Source: Gammaproteobacteria bacterium
GTDB lineage: Bacteria > Pseudomonadota > Gammaproteobacteria > UBA6429 > Thiohalophilaceae
Length of the DNA stretch: 33,318 nt
Direction: 5' to 3'
Assembly (NCBI GenBank): GCA_026196045.1
Contig: JAPHRJ010000107.1
Span: 1-33,318 of the forward strand
In this document: piece by piece, positions 26,136 through 33,318 of the stretch
Position numbering within the stretch: the first letter of the stretch is position 1
Layout: the number at the start of each line of letters is the position of its first letter
Notes under the pieces: generated by a model
What the model was told of the DNA's origin: nothing
Databases searched by the model: none
What the model saw: only the letters and a program-made list of their open reading frames with translations
Position numbers and translations under genes: made by a program

Positions 26136-26685
26136 CGACAACGATAAAAATACCCTGCTTGATCTTGCGGCCGCCTCTATTAAACAGGGGCTTGAAACTG
26201 GTTCACCATTAAAACCTGACTCACAGGACTATTCCCCGGATTTACAGGCACAACGCGCCTGCTTTGTGACGTTACATATTAAGAGTGAACTACGGGGTTG
26301 TATTGGAAGCCTGGAAGCCTGGCGTTCATTAGTGGAAGATGTGGCTGAAAACGCCTATGCCGCGGCTTTTCGCGATCCTCGTTTTCCTGCTTTGAGCGAG
26401 AATGAATTTGATCAGCTTGAATACCATATTTCAATCCTTACCCCATCAGAGCCAGTAGCCTTTGATTCACAGGCTGATCTGTTAGAAAAGATTCATCCGG
26501 GTATCGACGGACTGGTACTGGAAGAGCAGGGACGACGAGGTACTTTTTTACCATCGGTGTGGGAGAGCCTGCCAACAACTGAACAGTTTCTTAGCCATTT
26601 AAAGTTAAAGGCTGGTCTGCCTGCCGACTACTGGTCTGATACCATCAAGATTTTTCGTTATACCGTTGAAGATGTAAAACGTTAA
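26128..26685 (+). CDS. amrA: AMMECR1-domain protein (AmmeMemoRadiSam system protein A)
   Basis: A 185-residue AMMECR1 protein. The diagnostic LRGCIGSLEA occurs at residues 55-64, with AYAAAFRDPRFPALSENEF and RRGTFLPSVWESLPTTEQFL as further family stretches. ATG 26128 overlaps the end of amrB by eight bases, and the in-frame sequence upstream is amrB in another frame. Function of the family is unknown; with Memo and a radical SAM protein it forms a conserved set proposed to modify a macromolecule or metabolite. A MITE-like element begins 17 bp after its stop. Confidence 0.92.
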   Translation: MLNDNDKNTLLDLAAASIKQGLETGSPLKPDSQDYSPDLQAQRACFVTLHIKSELRGCIGSLEAWRSLVEDVAENAYAAAFRDPRFPALSENEFDQLEYHISILTPSEPVAFDSQADLLEKIHPGIDGLVLEEQGRRGTFLPSVWESLPTTEQFLSHLKLKAGLPADYWSDTIKIFRYTVEDVKR

Positions 26686-26702
26686 GTTAAATCTGTTGAG
26701 GG

Positions 26703-26848
26703 TAATCTAAGGAAACTCTGATTAATTCCCCCGTTCGTGGTGAGCTTGTCGAACCATGAATGGGAACTATCTTAAAATCATTGTTTTACGTGTTAAACCC
26801 TTCGACAAGCTCAGGGCGAACGGAATTAATCAGAGTTTCCTTAGATTA
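26703..26848. mobile_element. MITE-like element with 27-bp terminal inverted repeats
   Basis: The 27-bp ends beginning TAATCTAAGGAAACTCTG are perfect inverted copies (26703-26729 and 26822-26848). Inside, both arms also share CGTTCG-N3-TGAGCTTGTCGAA in inverted orientation, a sequence I know as recurrent in many bacterial genomes. The 146-bp element has no gene. It lies between convergent genes, touching the stop codon of the pentapeptide gene, so its long hairpin probably also acts as a two-way terminator. No clear target-site duplication. Confidence 0.75.
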
Positions 26849-27715
26849 TTATTTCCTTGTATTACAACTACCCACTGAGCCTGGCATACATACCTGACCA
26901 TCTACCCAGATAGCATTATCCAGTATCACACCATCAAAAATAACGCCCTGGAGTTTGGCATTACTTAGATCGACATAGGACAGGTTTGCATTGGTTAAAT
27001 TCGCATGGCTTAAATCAGCATGCTGTAAATTACTGCCTTTTAGATTGGCATTTGTGAAATTAACATAGCTAAGATTTGCCAGACTCAGGTTGGTATACAT
27101 CACACTCGCTTCGCTTAGATCCGAAGCAAAGAAATTCGCATTACTAAGAATGGCGCTATCGAGTACCGCCTTGTTCAATTCGGAATGTAATGACTGTAAA
27201 CCACTCATAATACAATTACGCCAGACAATGCCATTACTGGCTGGTTTGTCACACTCAGGTTCATCAATCGTGCGATCTGGTGCGGCATGGAAACTGGCAT
27301 ACACCAGCCCAGCACAGATAGCTAAAACTATAATGGTTTGAATGCCAGAAAATTCCTTACGGGACAATAATCGTTTGTACACAGATTCCCGGTTATGTCG
27401 GTATTCGATGGTCTCCTGCGATTCCTGTGCTCGATTCGAGTCCTCAGCAGGGACATGTTCCGGTCGGCGTTCATCGGCCCAACGACGAGCGGCCTGAAGT
27501 TTCTCCTTCACTTCTTCATCATTCTGATCGGCCTGAATGAGATCAGGAACCAGCTCCGGGCGTGACTGGATCAACACCCAGGTTTCTTTATCCTCACTCA
27601 CCTCATCGGTCAATTTAAAACGACCCAGCAACAAAGACTGTGAAATCTGCTTGGGAGGGAAAGGTCCGCTTACCTTGTTCTGCTTACGTACATATAAAGG
27701 AGGATGTTTTGTCAT
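26849..27715 (-). CDS. Membrane protein with GYF-like domain and pentapeptide repeats
   Basis: 288 residues in three parts. The N-terminal 60 residues (PPLYVRKQNKVSGPFPPKQI, later DEVSEDKETWVLI) look like a GYF_2/DUF4339 domain. A charged linker and one transmembrane helix near 123-142 (IQTIIVLAICAGLVYASFH) follow. The C-terminal domain carries consecutive pentapeptide repeats (about 190-265; NLSYVNFTNANLKGSNL and similar) forming a right-handed beta helix, ended by a CMPGSVGSC cap. Topology suggests the helix is periplasmic. Function unknown; not a Qnr-type gyrase protector given the membrane anchor. The stop codon touches the MITE-like element. Confidence 0.8.
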   Translation of the reverse strand: MTKHPPLYVRKQNKVSGPFPPKQISQSLLLGRFKLTDEVSEDKETWVLIQSRPELVPDLIQADQNDEEVKEKLQAARRWADERRPEHVPAEDSNRAQESQETIEYRHNRESVYKRLLSRKEFSGIQTIIVLAICAGLVYASFHAAPDRTIDEPECDKPASNGIVWRNCIMSGLQSLHSELNKAVLDSAILSNANFFASDLSEASVMYTNLSLANLSYVNFTNANLKGSNLQHADLSHANLTNANLSYVDLSNAKLQGVIFDGVILDNAIWVDGQVCMPGSVGSCNTRK

Positions 27716-27828
27716 TACGCACTATTTTTTGTCAGGTTCATTTTAATTCGCAGTTTTATTATAAAATGCGTGTATCCTGTTAATTATAATCGAATATTCA
27801 GAATCTGCGATTTACGCCGCTAAGGAGG

Positions 27829-27855
27829 TTATCGGCAGATCAGTATGGATATTAA
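27829..27855 (-). promoter_or_regulatory. Possible sigma-28 promoter for the pentapeptide gene
   Basis: On the minus strand GCCGATAA (27836-27829) matches the FliA -10 consensus exactly; 11 bp upstream TTAATATC is a poor -35 (4 of 8). It overlaps the start of the fliK-like gene on the other strand, so chance is a real possibility. Confidence 0.25.
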
Positions 27856-29212
27856 AAACCTGACAGATATTTTTCTCCGGCAGTATAACCCTACTAAAAG
27901 CCCGGAAACTATGAGTGCAGCTCCACGCACCACCCTGCCCCCTGCCTGGCAACCAGGCCAGATCTTTCAGGCCGTGGTGATGAAGTCACAGACACCCGAG
28001 CAGTTATTTCTCAATATCCAGGGTACTGATATCAGGGTACAGAACCCACCTGCAAACACAAGCTTCAATCCCGGAGACAAAGTACAACTACAGCTCCTGC
28101 AGCTTGGTATACCTCCCCAGTTCAGGCTTCTGCCCAGGCAAATTGAGAATATGGCAGCCATGACCCAGCAATTACGGGCTCAACTACCAAAACAACAGCC
28201 ACTGCCCCCCCTGCTGGCCAATCTTGAGCTTATCCAGCGAGATCCCAAAACAGCGATGTTACTTGAACCCAAAATACGCCAACTGACCCAGCAGCTTTTT
28301 AACCAGTTACCCACGGCGGTTAACTTACGTCAACCAGCTGAAATGAAACAGGCACTTAATAATACGGGTCCTTTTCTGGAAAATAACCTGTTACGTCTTG
28401 GCACAGATAAATCCATACCGATACAACAGGACCTACGCAGCCAGTTATTACGCCTGGCAACCGCTTTGCGTGCTCAGCACCCAATTCCAACGCCGCAACA
28501 ACAACCAGCTAGTGCTGCACTGGCGTCAGCCCCCGCATCAACGCCAGGAACATTAACCGCCAGCCTGAGTAACCGAGCACAACCTGCATATACAGGAACA
28601 TCAACAAATCCGGCTTCTAAAAATGGCGAACACACAACCCAGGCCCAGTTAAATAGTCGAAACCCTAAGGCGCAGGCTCAGGTTGCCTCAAGCATTGCAA
28701 ACCAGCCTGCGACCCGTGCAGCAGAAGAACTCATGCGTCAGTCAGAAGGTGCATTGGCTCGTATGCTCATGCAGCAATTTCAACATCTAAAAAGTGAAGA
28801 ACAGGGCCAGTCACGTTTATGGTCAATGGAACTGCCTGTACGATCGGAAAATGGAATTAACCTGTTTGATATTCGCATTCAACGCGAACCACACTGGCCT
28901 TATACCGATCCCGATGAACAGGCAAACCAGTCCAGTCAGCAAGTTGCTCATACCTGGAGTGTTCGTATCGCATTTGAACTCGAAGGCATGGGACCGGTCT
29001 ACGCCACAGTCAGTTTGCGTAACAAGCATATCTCGGTACAGTTTCATGCAGAACAGACACAAACGTCCGCCCTGTTTAACCAGTACATGGATATGCTGGG
29101 TAGCCGATTACGTCTTGCTGGTTTAGACATCAATGAACTGGAATGTACTCTCGGCCAGCCCGAACCCGTTACCGAACCCATCATGAATCCAATAGTGGAT
29201 GAACAGGCATGA
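27845..29212 (+). CDS. FliK-like hook-length control domain protein
   Basis: A 455-residue protein with a Pro/Gln-rich body and a C-terminal FliK-type domain (about 325-445; LWSMELPVRSENGINLFDI, GPVYATVSLRNKHISVQF). FliK measures hook length and switches export specificity through FlhB. The N-terminal half (FQAVVMKSQTPEQLFLNIQG) forms a small beta domain, then a Gln/Ala/Thr-rich linker (about 220-290). AAGGAGG lies 16 bases before ATG 27845, unusually far. It overlaps the FhlB-like gene by four bases. No other flagellar gene is present, so this is probably the second, FliK-related protein seen apart from the main cluster in gammaproteobacteria. Confidence 0.75.
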   Translation: MDIKNLTDIFLRQYNPTKSPETMSAAPRTTLPPAWQPGQIFQAVVMKSQTPEQLFLNIQGTDIRVQNPPANTSFNPGDKVQLQLLQLGIPPQFRLLPRQIENMAAMTQQLRAQLPKQQPLPPLLANLELIQRDPKTAMLLEPKIRQLTQQLFNQLPTAVNLRQPAEMKQALNNTGPFLENNLLRLGTDKSIPIQQDLRSQLLRLATALRAQHPIPTPQQQPASAALASAPASTPGTLTASLSNRAQPAYTGTSTNPASKNGEHTTQAQLNSRNPKAQAQVASSIANQPATRAAEELMRQSEGALARMLMQQFQHLKSEEQGQSRLWSMELPVRSENGINLFDIRIQREPHWPYTDPDEQANQSSQQVAHTWSVRIAFELEGMGPVYATVSLRNKHISVQFHAEQTQTSALFNQYMDMLGSRLRLAGLDINELECTLGQPEPVTEPIMNPIVDEQA

Positions 29213-29496
29213 CTGATAAAAACCAGCACAATACCCCAACCCTGGCTGTCGCTCTGCAATATGATGGTGAGACAGCCCCTAAAGTTACCGCCAAAGGTGT
29301 CGGGGATGTAGCGGAACAGATCCTTGCCATCGCCCGGGAACACGATGTACCACTTAACGATAATCCAGAGTTGGTAAAAGTCCTGTCAAAAATTGAACTC
29401 GGTGATCAAATACCTGAAATGCTCTATCTGGCCGTTGCTGAGGTCATTGCCTTTGCCTATCTCATAAAAGGTAAAATGCCCAAAGACTATCCTTAA
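29209..29496 (+). CDS. fhlB: FhlB / FlhB C-terminal-domain-like protein
   Basis: A 95-residue protein equal to the cytoplasmic domain of FlhB after the self-cleaving NPTH site. ALQYDGETAPKVTAKGVGDV, HDVPLNDNPELVKVL and IPEMLYLAVAEVIAFAYLI match FlhB. The NPTH sequence itself is absent: the chain begins just after that point. Similar solitary proteins (FhlB, Bacillus YlqH) can substitute for the FlhB C-terminus in export switching. Start ATG 29209 overlaps the fliK-like stop in ATGA, so they are coupled, which supports joint action. Confidence 0.88.
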   Translation: MTDKNQHNTPTLAVALQYDGETAPKVTAKGVGDVAEQILAIAREHDVPLNDNPELVKVLSKIELGDQIPEMLYLAVAEVIAFAYLIKGKMPKDYP

Positions 29497-29640
29497 GCGT
29501 TTAATATATAACTACGCTATTATTATAAAAATAATACCTTTCTACACAGCTGAATTTAAATACCATAACAACATTATGACTGGCTGTGTTATATCAAATT
29601 GCTTTCACTCTAACTTTTGTCAGGTGAATATTTATCTCCC

Positions 29641-30354
29641 ATGTTACTAAATAAAGAAAACTGGAAAATATTACTTCGTGAAGGCTTTGAACTTAAAAGT
29701 TCTGGAACCACAGGCGACAGCAAAACTATTTTTCAGCCACCATCAAAACTACTCGCCGCGAACAAAATTGCGCTGGATGCACAACAAATAACAAAACAGA
29801 GTCGAATCCTTACTGTTTGCAGTATGTCACATGCTGGCGGTTTACTGGCACAAACACTCCCCGCTCTCAGTATCAATGCTCATGTCGAAATCAAACCATT
29901 TAATGCTTATCGATTCTGGGATGATATACAGGGATTTACTCATACTCATCTCACGCCCACACACTGTCAAATGTTGATTAACACAAAAACATTTACAGAT
30001 ATTAATCTAAAGGGTTTGTTCATCACATGTGGTAGTGATCAGGTGTCGTTCCACATCATCAAAAATTTTGTGCAGCATGGTGCAACCTTTATGTGTAACT
30101 GGGGAATGACTGAAATTGGTCCAGTCACCATTAATACTGTTTTCGATTCTATTGAGAAAGTTAGCGCCTATCAACAAACAGCCATACGCTCGGCATCGTT
30201 AATGGGTGACCAGTATTATTGCGATTACAAAATACAAAATTCAGTTTTATATGTTAAAGGACCAACCTGCGTTTATGAGGGATGGTTTAACACCGGCGAT
30301 CGGGTTGAACTAAATAACGAAAACACACTGTATTATCTTGGCCGGGCCACTTAA
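29641..30354 (+). CDS. Compact AMP-binding (ANL superfamily) protein
   Basis: A 237-residue protein with the core motifs of acyl-/aryl-CoA synthetases: SSGTTGDSK (A3 P-loop) at residue about 20, THLTPTHCQML (A4 type), NWGMTEIGP (A5), GWFNTGD (A7) and YYLGR (start of A8) as its last residues. Family members have about 150 residues before A3 and about 110 after A8, including the catalytic lysine; both parts are missing. No frame-shifted remnants are visible either side. ATG 29641 is chosen (AGGTGA 13 bases upstream); a TTG at 29617 is possible. MenE-like sequences are the nearest I recognise. Lower GC content than neighbours. Function unclear, perhaps a relic or a ligand-binding protein. Confidence 0.7.
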   Translation: MLLNKENWKILLREGFELKSSGTTGDSKTIFQPPSKLLAANKIALDAQQITKQSRILTVCSMSHAGGLLAQTLPALSINAHVEIKPFNAYRFWDDIQGFTHTHLTPTHCQMLINTKTFTDINLKGLFITCGSDQVSFHIIKNFVQHGATFMCNWGMTEIGPVTINTVFDSIEKVSAYQQTAIRSASLMGDQYYCDYKIQNSVLYVKGPTCVYEGWFNTGDRVELNNENTLYYLGRAT

Positions 30355-30381
30355 ATACCCTCCAAACCTTCTTATAGCTAG

Positions 30382-30411
30382 AATAAAAAAAACCCCGGTA
30401 GAACCGGGGTT
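30382..30411 (-). terminator. Rho-independent terminator of the chemoreceptor gene
   Basis: An 8-bp stem AACCCCGG/CCGGGGTT with a 5-nt loop, followed on the minus strand by eight T. It lies about 30 bp past the chemoreceptor stop and also faces the end of the convergent AMP-binding gene. Confidence 0.9.
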
Positions 30412-30439
30412 AGTTAAAGTTCTTAAACTCTATAGTTGC

Positions 30440-32470
30440 TTAATGAATTTTAAATTGTGATACCAATCCCTCAAGGTCGGTTGATAATTTTGCCATCGCA
30501 TTGGCCGATTCTGTTGACTGATCGGCACTTGCCGCTGATTGCGTAGACAGGTCACTAATACTGATCACATTCCTGTTAATCTCTTCTGACACAGCACTTT
30601 GCTCTTCTGCAGCACTGGCAATTTGTGTGTTCATCTCATTAATGGTGGTAATAGCCTGTGTAATAGACTCAAGCACCTGTGCTGCCTCAGCGGATTGCTC
30701 AACGCCTTTCTGCGCCTGATCACGGCTTTTATCCATGACTTCCACCGCATTACGTGAACCGGTTTGCAACTTAACGATCATGTCTTCAATTTCAGTCGTA
30801 GACTGTTGTGTACGGCTGGCCAATGTCCGAACTTCATCGGCTACCACGGCAAAGCCCCGTCCCTGTTCACCTGCACGCGCGGCTTCAATAGCCGCATTCA
30901 GTGCCAATAAATTGGTCTGCTCTGCGATACCTTTAATCACATCCAGCACACCCCCGATAGCATCACTATCCTGGCCTACTGCTTTAATGACATCAGCCGC
31001 ATTTTCAATGTCATTTGCTAGCTGAGTAATTACCTGAGACGTACTTCCTACAACAGCCATACCACTGGATGCTTCATTGTCTGCATTCATAGCCGCCGCC
31101 GCCGCATTACTGGCATTGGATGCGACTTCCTGTACTGTCGCGGTCATCTCGTTAATTGCAGTTGCCACCTGATCCGTCTCATGACGTTGACTATCAACAT
31201 TTTTAGCATTGTCCTTTGCGACTGCTGATACTTCTTCCGCCGCCGCTGACAATTGTGTTGCCGCGCTAATGATCTGCTGAATTAAGGCATTAAATTTTTC
31301 CGACATCAGATTAAAGCGAGATGCCACTTCACTCATTTCATCACGACTGCTCAATTCAATATGAACAGTCAAATCACCATTCGACAGCTGTTCTGTTGCT
31401 TCATTGATTTTGTCAATACTCTGGCAGACTGAATAATAAAAGCCGAAAAACAGGTATGCAACCAATGCCAATACAATCACCACCATACTGGTTACGGCCA
31501 ATTGAAAGGTATTATTCGCATCTATGCGTTCAAGAAACAACTTATCCAGTTCTGGTGCCAGTGAATCAAACAGAGCATAGGAACCTGAAATGGCTTTTGT
31601 CGCCGTATCAAACACGGCCTGGCTACTAATTGAAATTGTATCCGTATCCAGTAATTCCTTATGTAATAATTCTTCTATTTGTTTAATGGCCTCATTATTT
31701 GCACTAACCTGTTGCCCCAGGGCATTTGAGATGCCTTTATTTGCTTTGAAAACCGAACCCAGATTTTTGGTAAGCACTTTGCCATATTGCTGAATATTCT
31801 GAGCCAGAACGGACAACCTCACATAGACTTTCTGGTTAGCAAATTCACCATTAGCGGCAACCCCGGAACCCACGGCACGAGCCTGCCCCATGTTTTCCAG
31901 AAGATGCGGCAGACCCGAGACAAGTGCCCCCCCCATATAATAACTGTCCAGCTGAGGATCCAGTGTGATCCCGGATGCATCCGCAACCACTCCCATCAGG
32001 GCCAGCATATCGTTGATCAGTTTGGTATGGGACTTGATGGCGTCCACCTGACTCATATCCATGGAATTTGCTTTGATAGCCTGCCATTGTTGCTGCAAGC
32101 GACCGAAGATACCGGCTGTTTCCAGTTGAGCACCTAGCGCATTATCAATTTTCTGCAACTCAGCTATTTTTTGATCGACAACTGTACGTTTTTGCAGGAT
32201 ACGATCCCGAAACTCCGTTGCCCCACTTAAATAGGCAGCCGTCATTCCCCGGTGTTGCTGGATATGCTCAATAGGCTGTCTAACGACACTGATATAACTC
32301 AGGCCGGCACGTTCCTTTTCAAGGAAACTGATTTCACCACCAACAGTTTTCACCATGTTGATACTGAACACCAACAACGGTATCAACACAATTAGAAAAA
32401 TCAGGGCAAATTTGACTGGATAACGAAGTTTGTCCATCAGGAAGATGGAAGGGGCAAATATTTTTTTCAT
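30440..32470 (-). CDS. Methyl-accepting chemotaxis protein
   Basis: A 676-residue transmembrane chemoreceptor. TM1 is at about 20-40 and TM2 at about 322-346. Between them lies a ~280-residue periplasmic, mostly helical sensor domain whose start ([18 protein letters not shown]) recalls NIT-type nitrate/nitrite sensor domains. HAMP follows (about 347-400), then the signalling hairpin tip [20 protein letters not shown] (about 513-532). It ends without a CheR pentapeptide tether. The ligand is unknown; NIT is only a suggestion. A good sigma-28 promoter lies 128-154 bp upstream and a terminator follows, so it is a single-gene transcript of the motility regulon. Confidence 0.95.
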   Translation of the reverse strand: MKKIFAPSIFLMDKLRYPVKFALIFLIVLIPLLVFSINMVKTVGGEISFLEKERAGLSYISVVRQPIEHIQQHRGMTAAYLSGATEFRDRILQKRTVVDQKIAELQKIDNALGAQLETAGIFGRLQQQWQAIKANSMDMSQVDAIKSHTKLINDMLALMGVVADASGITLDPQLDSYYMGGALVSGLPHLLENMGQARAVGSGVAANGEFANQKVYVRLSVLAQNIQQYGKVLTKNLGSVFKANKGISNALGQQVSANNEAIKQIEELLHKELLDTDTISISSQAVFDTATKAISGSYALFDSLAPELDKLFLERIDANNTFQLAVTSMVVIVLALVAYLFFGFYYSVCQSIDKINEATEQLSNGDLTVHIELSSRDEMSEVASRFNLMSEKFNALIQQIISAATQLSAAAEEVSAVAKDNAKNVDSQRHETDQVATAINEMTATVQEVASNASNAAAAAMNADNEASSGMAVVGSTSQVITQLANDIENAADVIKAVGQDSDAIGGVLDVIKGIAEQTNLLALNAAIEAARAGEQGRGFAVVADEVRTLASRTQQSTTEIEDMIVKLQTGSRNAVEVMDKSRDQAQKGVEQSAEAAQVLESITQAITTINEMNTQIASAAEEQSAVSEEINRNVISISDLSTQSAASADQSTESANAMAKLSTDLEGLVSQFKIH

Positions 32471-32833
32471 TATAATCCCTCATACTAATCGGGTACATAC
32501 CACAATAATCACCGGGAATTGATACTTGCTGGAACCTGCTCCTGCTCCTGCTCCCGATACCTCTGTAAACTGGCACAATAAATGTCAGTACATACCAGTA
32601 TCGGCTAAGAAAGTAGCAACTTGAAAAAAATCAATATAATAACGGGATTTATTTTGAATACACTGCACAACACATTTCATTCCACAGGAAGCCTGGTATA
32701 TAAGTTAATTATGACTCACTAATGTTTATGCGTAATGCACAAATACCATTAACTCGGTTTACACAGTACGGTAGCATCGTATGCACACTGCAATTTTTAT
32801 GTTTGCAAAGCATTCATAGATACCATCACCAGT
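32471..32833. other. Gene-free divergent region upstream of the chemoreceptor
   Basis: 363 bp without a convincing gene. It contains three CCTGCT hexamers in tandem (32535-32552) and the chemoreceptor's sigma-28 promoter (32598-32624). The rest up to 32,833 is AT-rich and presumably holds the promoter of the small membrane protein; nothing else stands out. Confidence 0.6.
32598..32624 (-). promoter_or_regulatory. Sigma-28 (FliA) promoter of the chemoreceptor
   Basis: On the minus strand TCAAGTTG-N11-GCCGATAC against the consensus TAAAGTTT-N11-GCCGATAA: 6 of 8 and 7 of 8 positions with exact spacing. The start would be near 32,590, leaving a leader of about 120 nt. Confidence 0.65.
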
Positions 32834-33169
32834 ATGGCTGAACGGGCCAACGCCATTGATCACTGGGTGCAATCTGATCAGAAGAATGATCGCCTCAGTA
32901 TCTGCATTCTCCTGCACTCAAATCAGACGCAGGAATTACTTGATAAACTGCAAGGTGTGCTCAAGCAGGAAAAAATGCCCGCATTATTGTTTTACCTGTT
33001 GAAGCCACCCAGCCTCATCCGGAAACAGAAGACACTCAGGCCGACAGAACATCACGAATTGAGATATCCCGTGAAGAAAAAAGCCCGTCAGTCAATGTTC
33101 CTGTACATCAGCCTCTGGCTCTTGAGCCTTATTTTTCTGTTAGCTGTCATTTATCTGCGACAACAGTAG
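32834..33169 (+). CDS. Small protein with C-terminal membrane anchor, unknown
   Basis: 111 residues: a soluble N-terminal part (DRLSICILLHSNQTQELLDK), a basic stretch (PVKKKARQ) and one transmembrane helix at about 89-107 (LYISLWLLSLIFLLAVIYL), ending RQQ. I do not recognise it. There is no clear ribosome site before ATG 32834, so translation is not certain. It is convergent with the EAL gene and divergent from the chemoreceptor. Confidence 0.5.
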   Translation: MAERANAIDHWVQSDQKNDRLSICILLHSNQTQELLDKLQGVLKQEKMPALLFYLLKPPSLIRKQKTLRPTEHHELRYPVKKKARQSMFLYISLWLLSLIFLLAVIYLRQQ

Positions 33170-33189
33170 CTGGTCAACAGTACATACCA

Positions 33190-33318
33190 CTAACTGGCTG
33201 TTTTTTGTTCTTCGGCATTCTTAGTTAAAAATAACTGGAAATCACTTTTACTGAGAGGCGTACTAAAATAAAAACCTTGATAAATATGACATCCCTTATC
33301 ATGCAGGAAGTTAAGCTG
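33190..33318 (-). CDS. EAL-domain protein, C-terminal end (partial)
   Basis: The last 42 residues of a protein extending beyond the window. LNFLHDKGCHIYQGFYFSTP is the typical end of an EAL cyclic-di-GMP phosphodiesterase domain (family form GCDxxQGYLFSKP), followed by LSKSDFQLFL. The active-site residues lie outside the window, so activity and further domains (GGDEF, PAS, sensor) cannot be judged. It converges on the small membrane protein gene with 20 bp between. Confidence 0.85.
   Translation of the reverse strand, partial: QLNFLHDKGCHIYQGFYFSTPLSKSDFQLFLTKNAEEQKTAS

Noticed and set aside
32571-32586. TGGCACA-type sigma-54 element on the plus strand before the small membrane protein
   Set aside because: The invariant GC of the -12 element is missing (GT) and it lies ~250 bp from the start codon.

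Overview
The window reads as a chromosomal segment of a gammaproteobacterium of moderate, slightly AT-leaning base composition. The main reason is gene order: leuC-leuD-leuB-asd-usg-fimV-truA-trpF-trpB on one strand is the arrangement known from Pseudomonas and relatives. PEP-CTERM proteins, a DsrC-like sulfur-relay protein, NorE/NorF-like proteins, FliK/FhlB-like proteins, a chemoreceptor and an EAL protein suggest a free-living, motile, aquatic or sediment, possibly sulfur-metabolising species. I cannot name the genus.

Layout. 1-14,100 (all minus strand): the supra-operon leuC, leuD, leuB (leucine synthesis), asd and its non-catalytic paralogue usg, fimV (polar hub / type IV pilus factor), an EcfT-like membrane protein, truA, then trpF and a trpB cut by the window edge. 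Two PEP-CTERM-type surface proteins sit between truA and trpF with their own sigma-54-like promoter and a terminator. Four consecutive junctions (asd/leuB, leuB/leuD, leuD/leuC, leuC/lysR) each hold a hairpin made of short-period repeats. 14,188-17,522: a LysR regulator divergent from leuC, a norE/norF-like pair, and a DsrC-like gene divergent from a second LysR regulator. 17,740-24,986 (minus): an Mqo-like FAD enzyme, an HcaT-like MFS transporter, aroC, hemN, an unknown small acidic protein, prmB and mogA. 25,323-26,685 (plus): the Memo and AMMECR1 proteins of the AmmeMemoRadiSam set, without the radical-SAM gene. A 146-bp MITE-like element separates them from a convergent membrane pentapeptide-repeat protein. 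27,845-30,354 (plus): FliK-like and FhlB-like proteins, then an unusually compact AMP-binding (ANL) protein. 30,440-33,318: a chemoreceptor with a good sigma-28 promoter, a small membrane protein, and the C-terminal end of an EAL-domain protein.

The observations I rate highest are: (i) a perfect FNR/Anr box followed by a TATACT hexamer and a strong terminator, a possible ~50-nt anaerobic small RNA between truA and the PEP-CTERM genes; (ii) a DsrC-family protein that keeps the upstream cysteine but has Trp in place of the conserved C-terminal one; (iii) an ANL-family protein reduced to its central core; (iv) two related families of short-period hairpin repeats filling the leu operon junctions, with the heptamer type abutting the stop codons of leuB and leuD; (v) the sigma-54 promoter in front of the PEP-CTERM gene. 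All functions are inferred from reading protein sequence and context; no database search was run.
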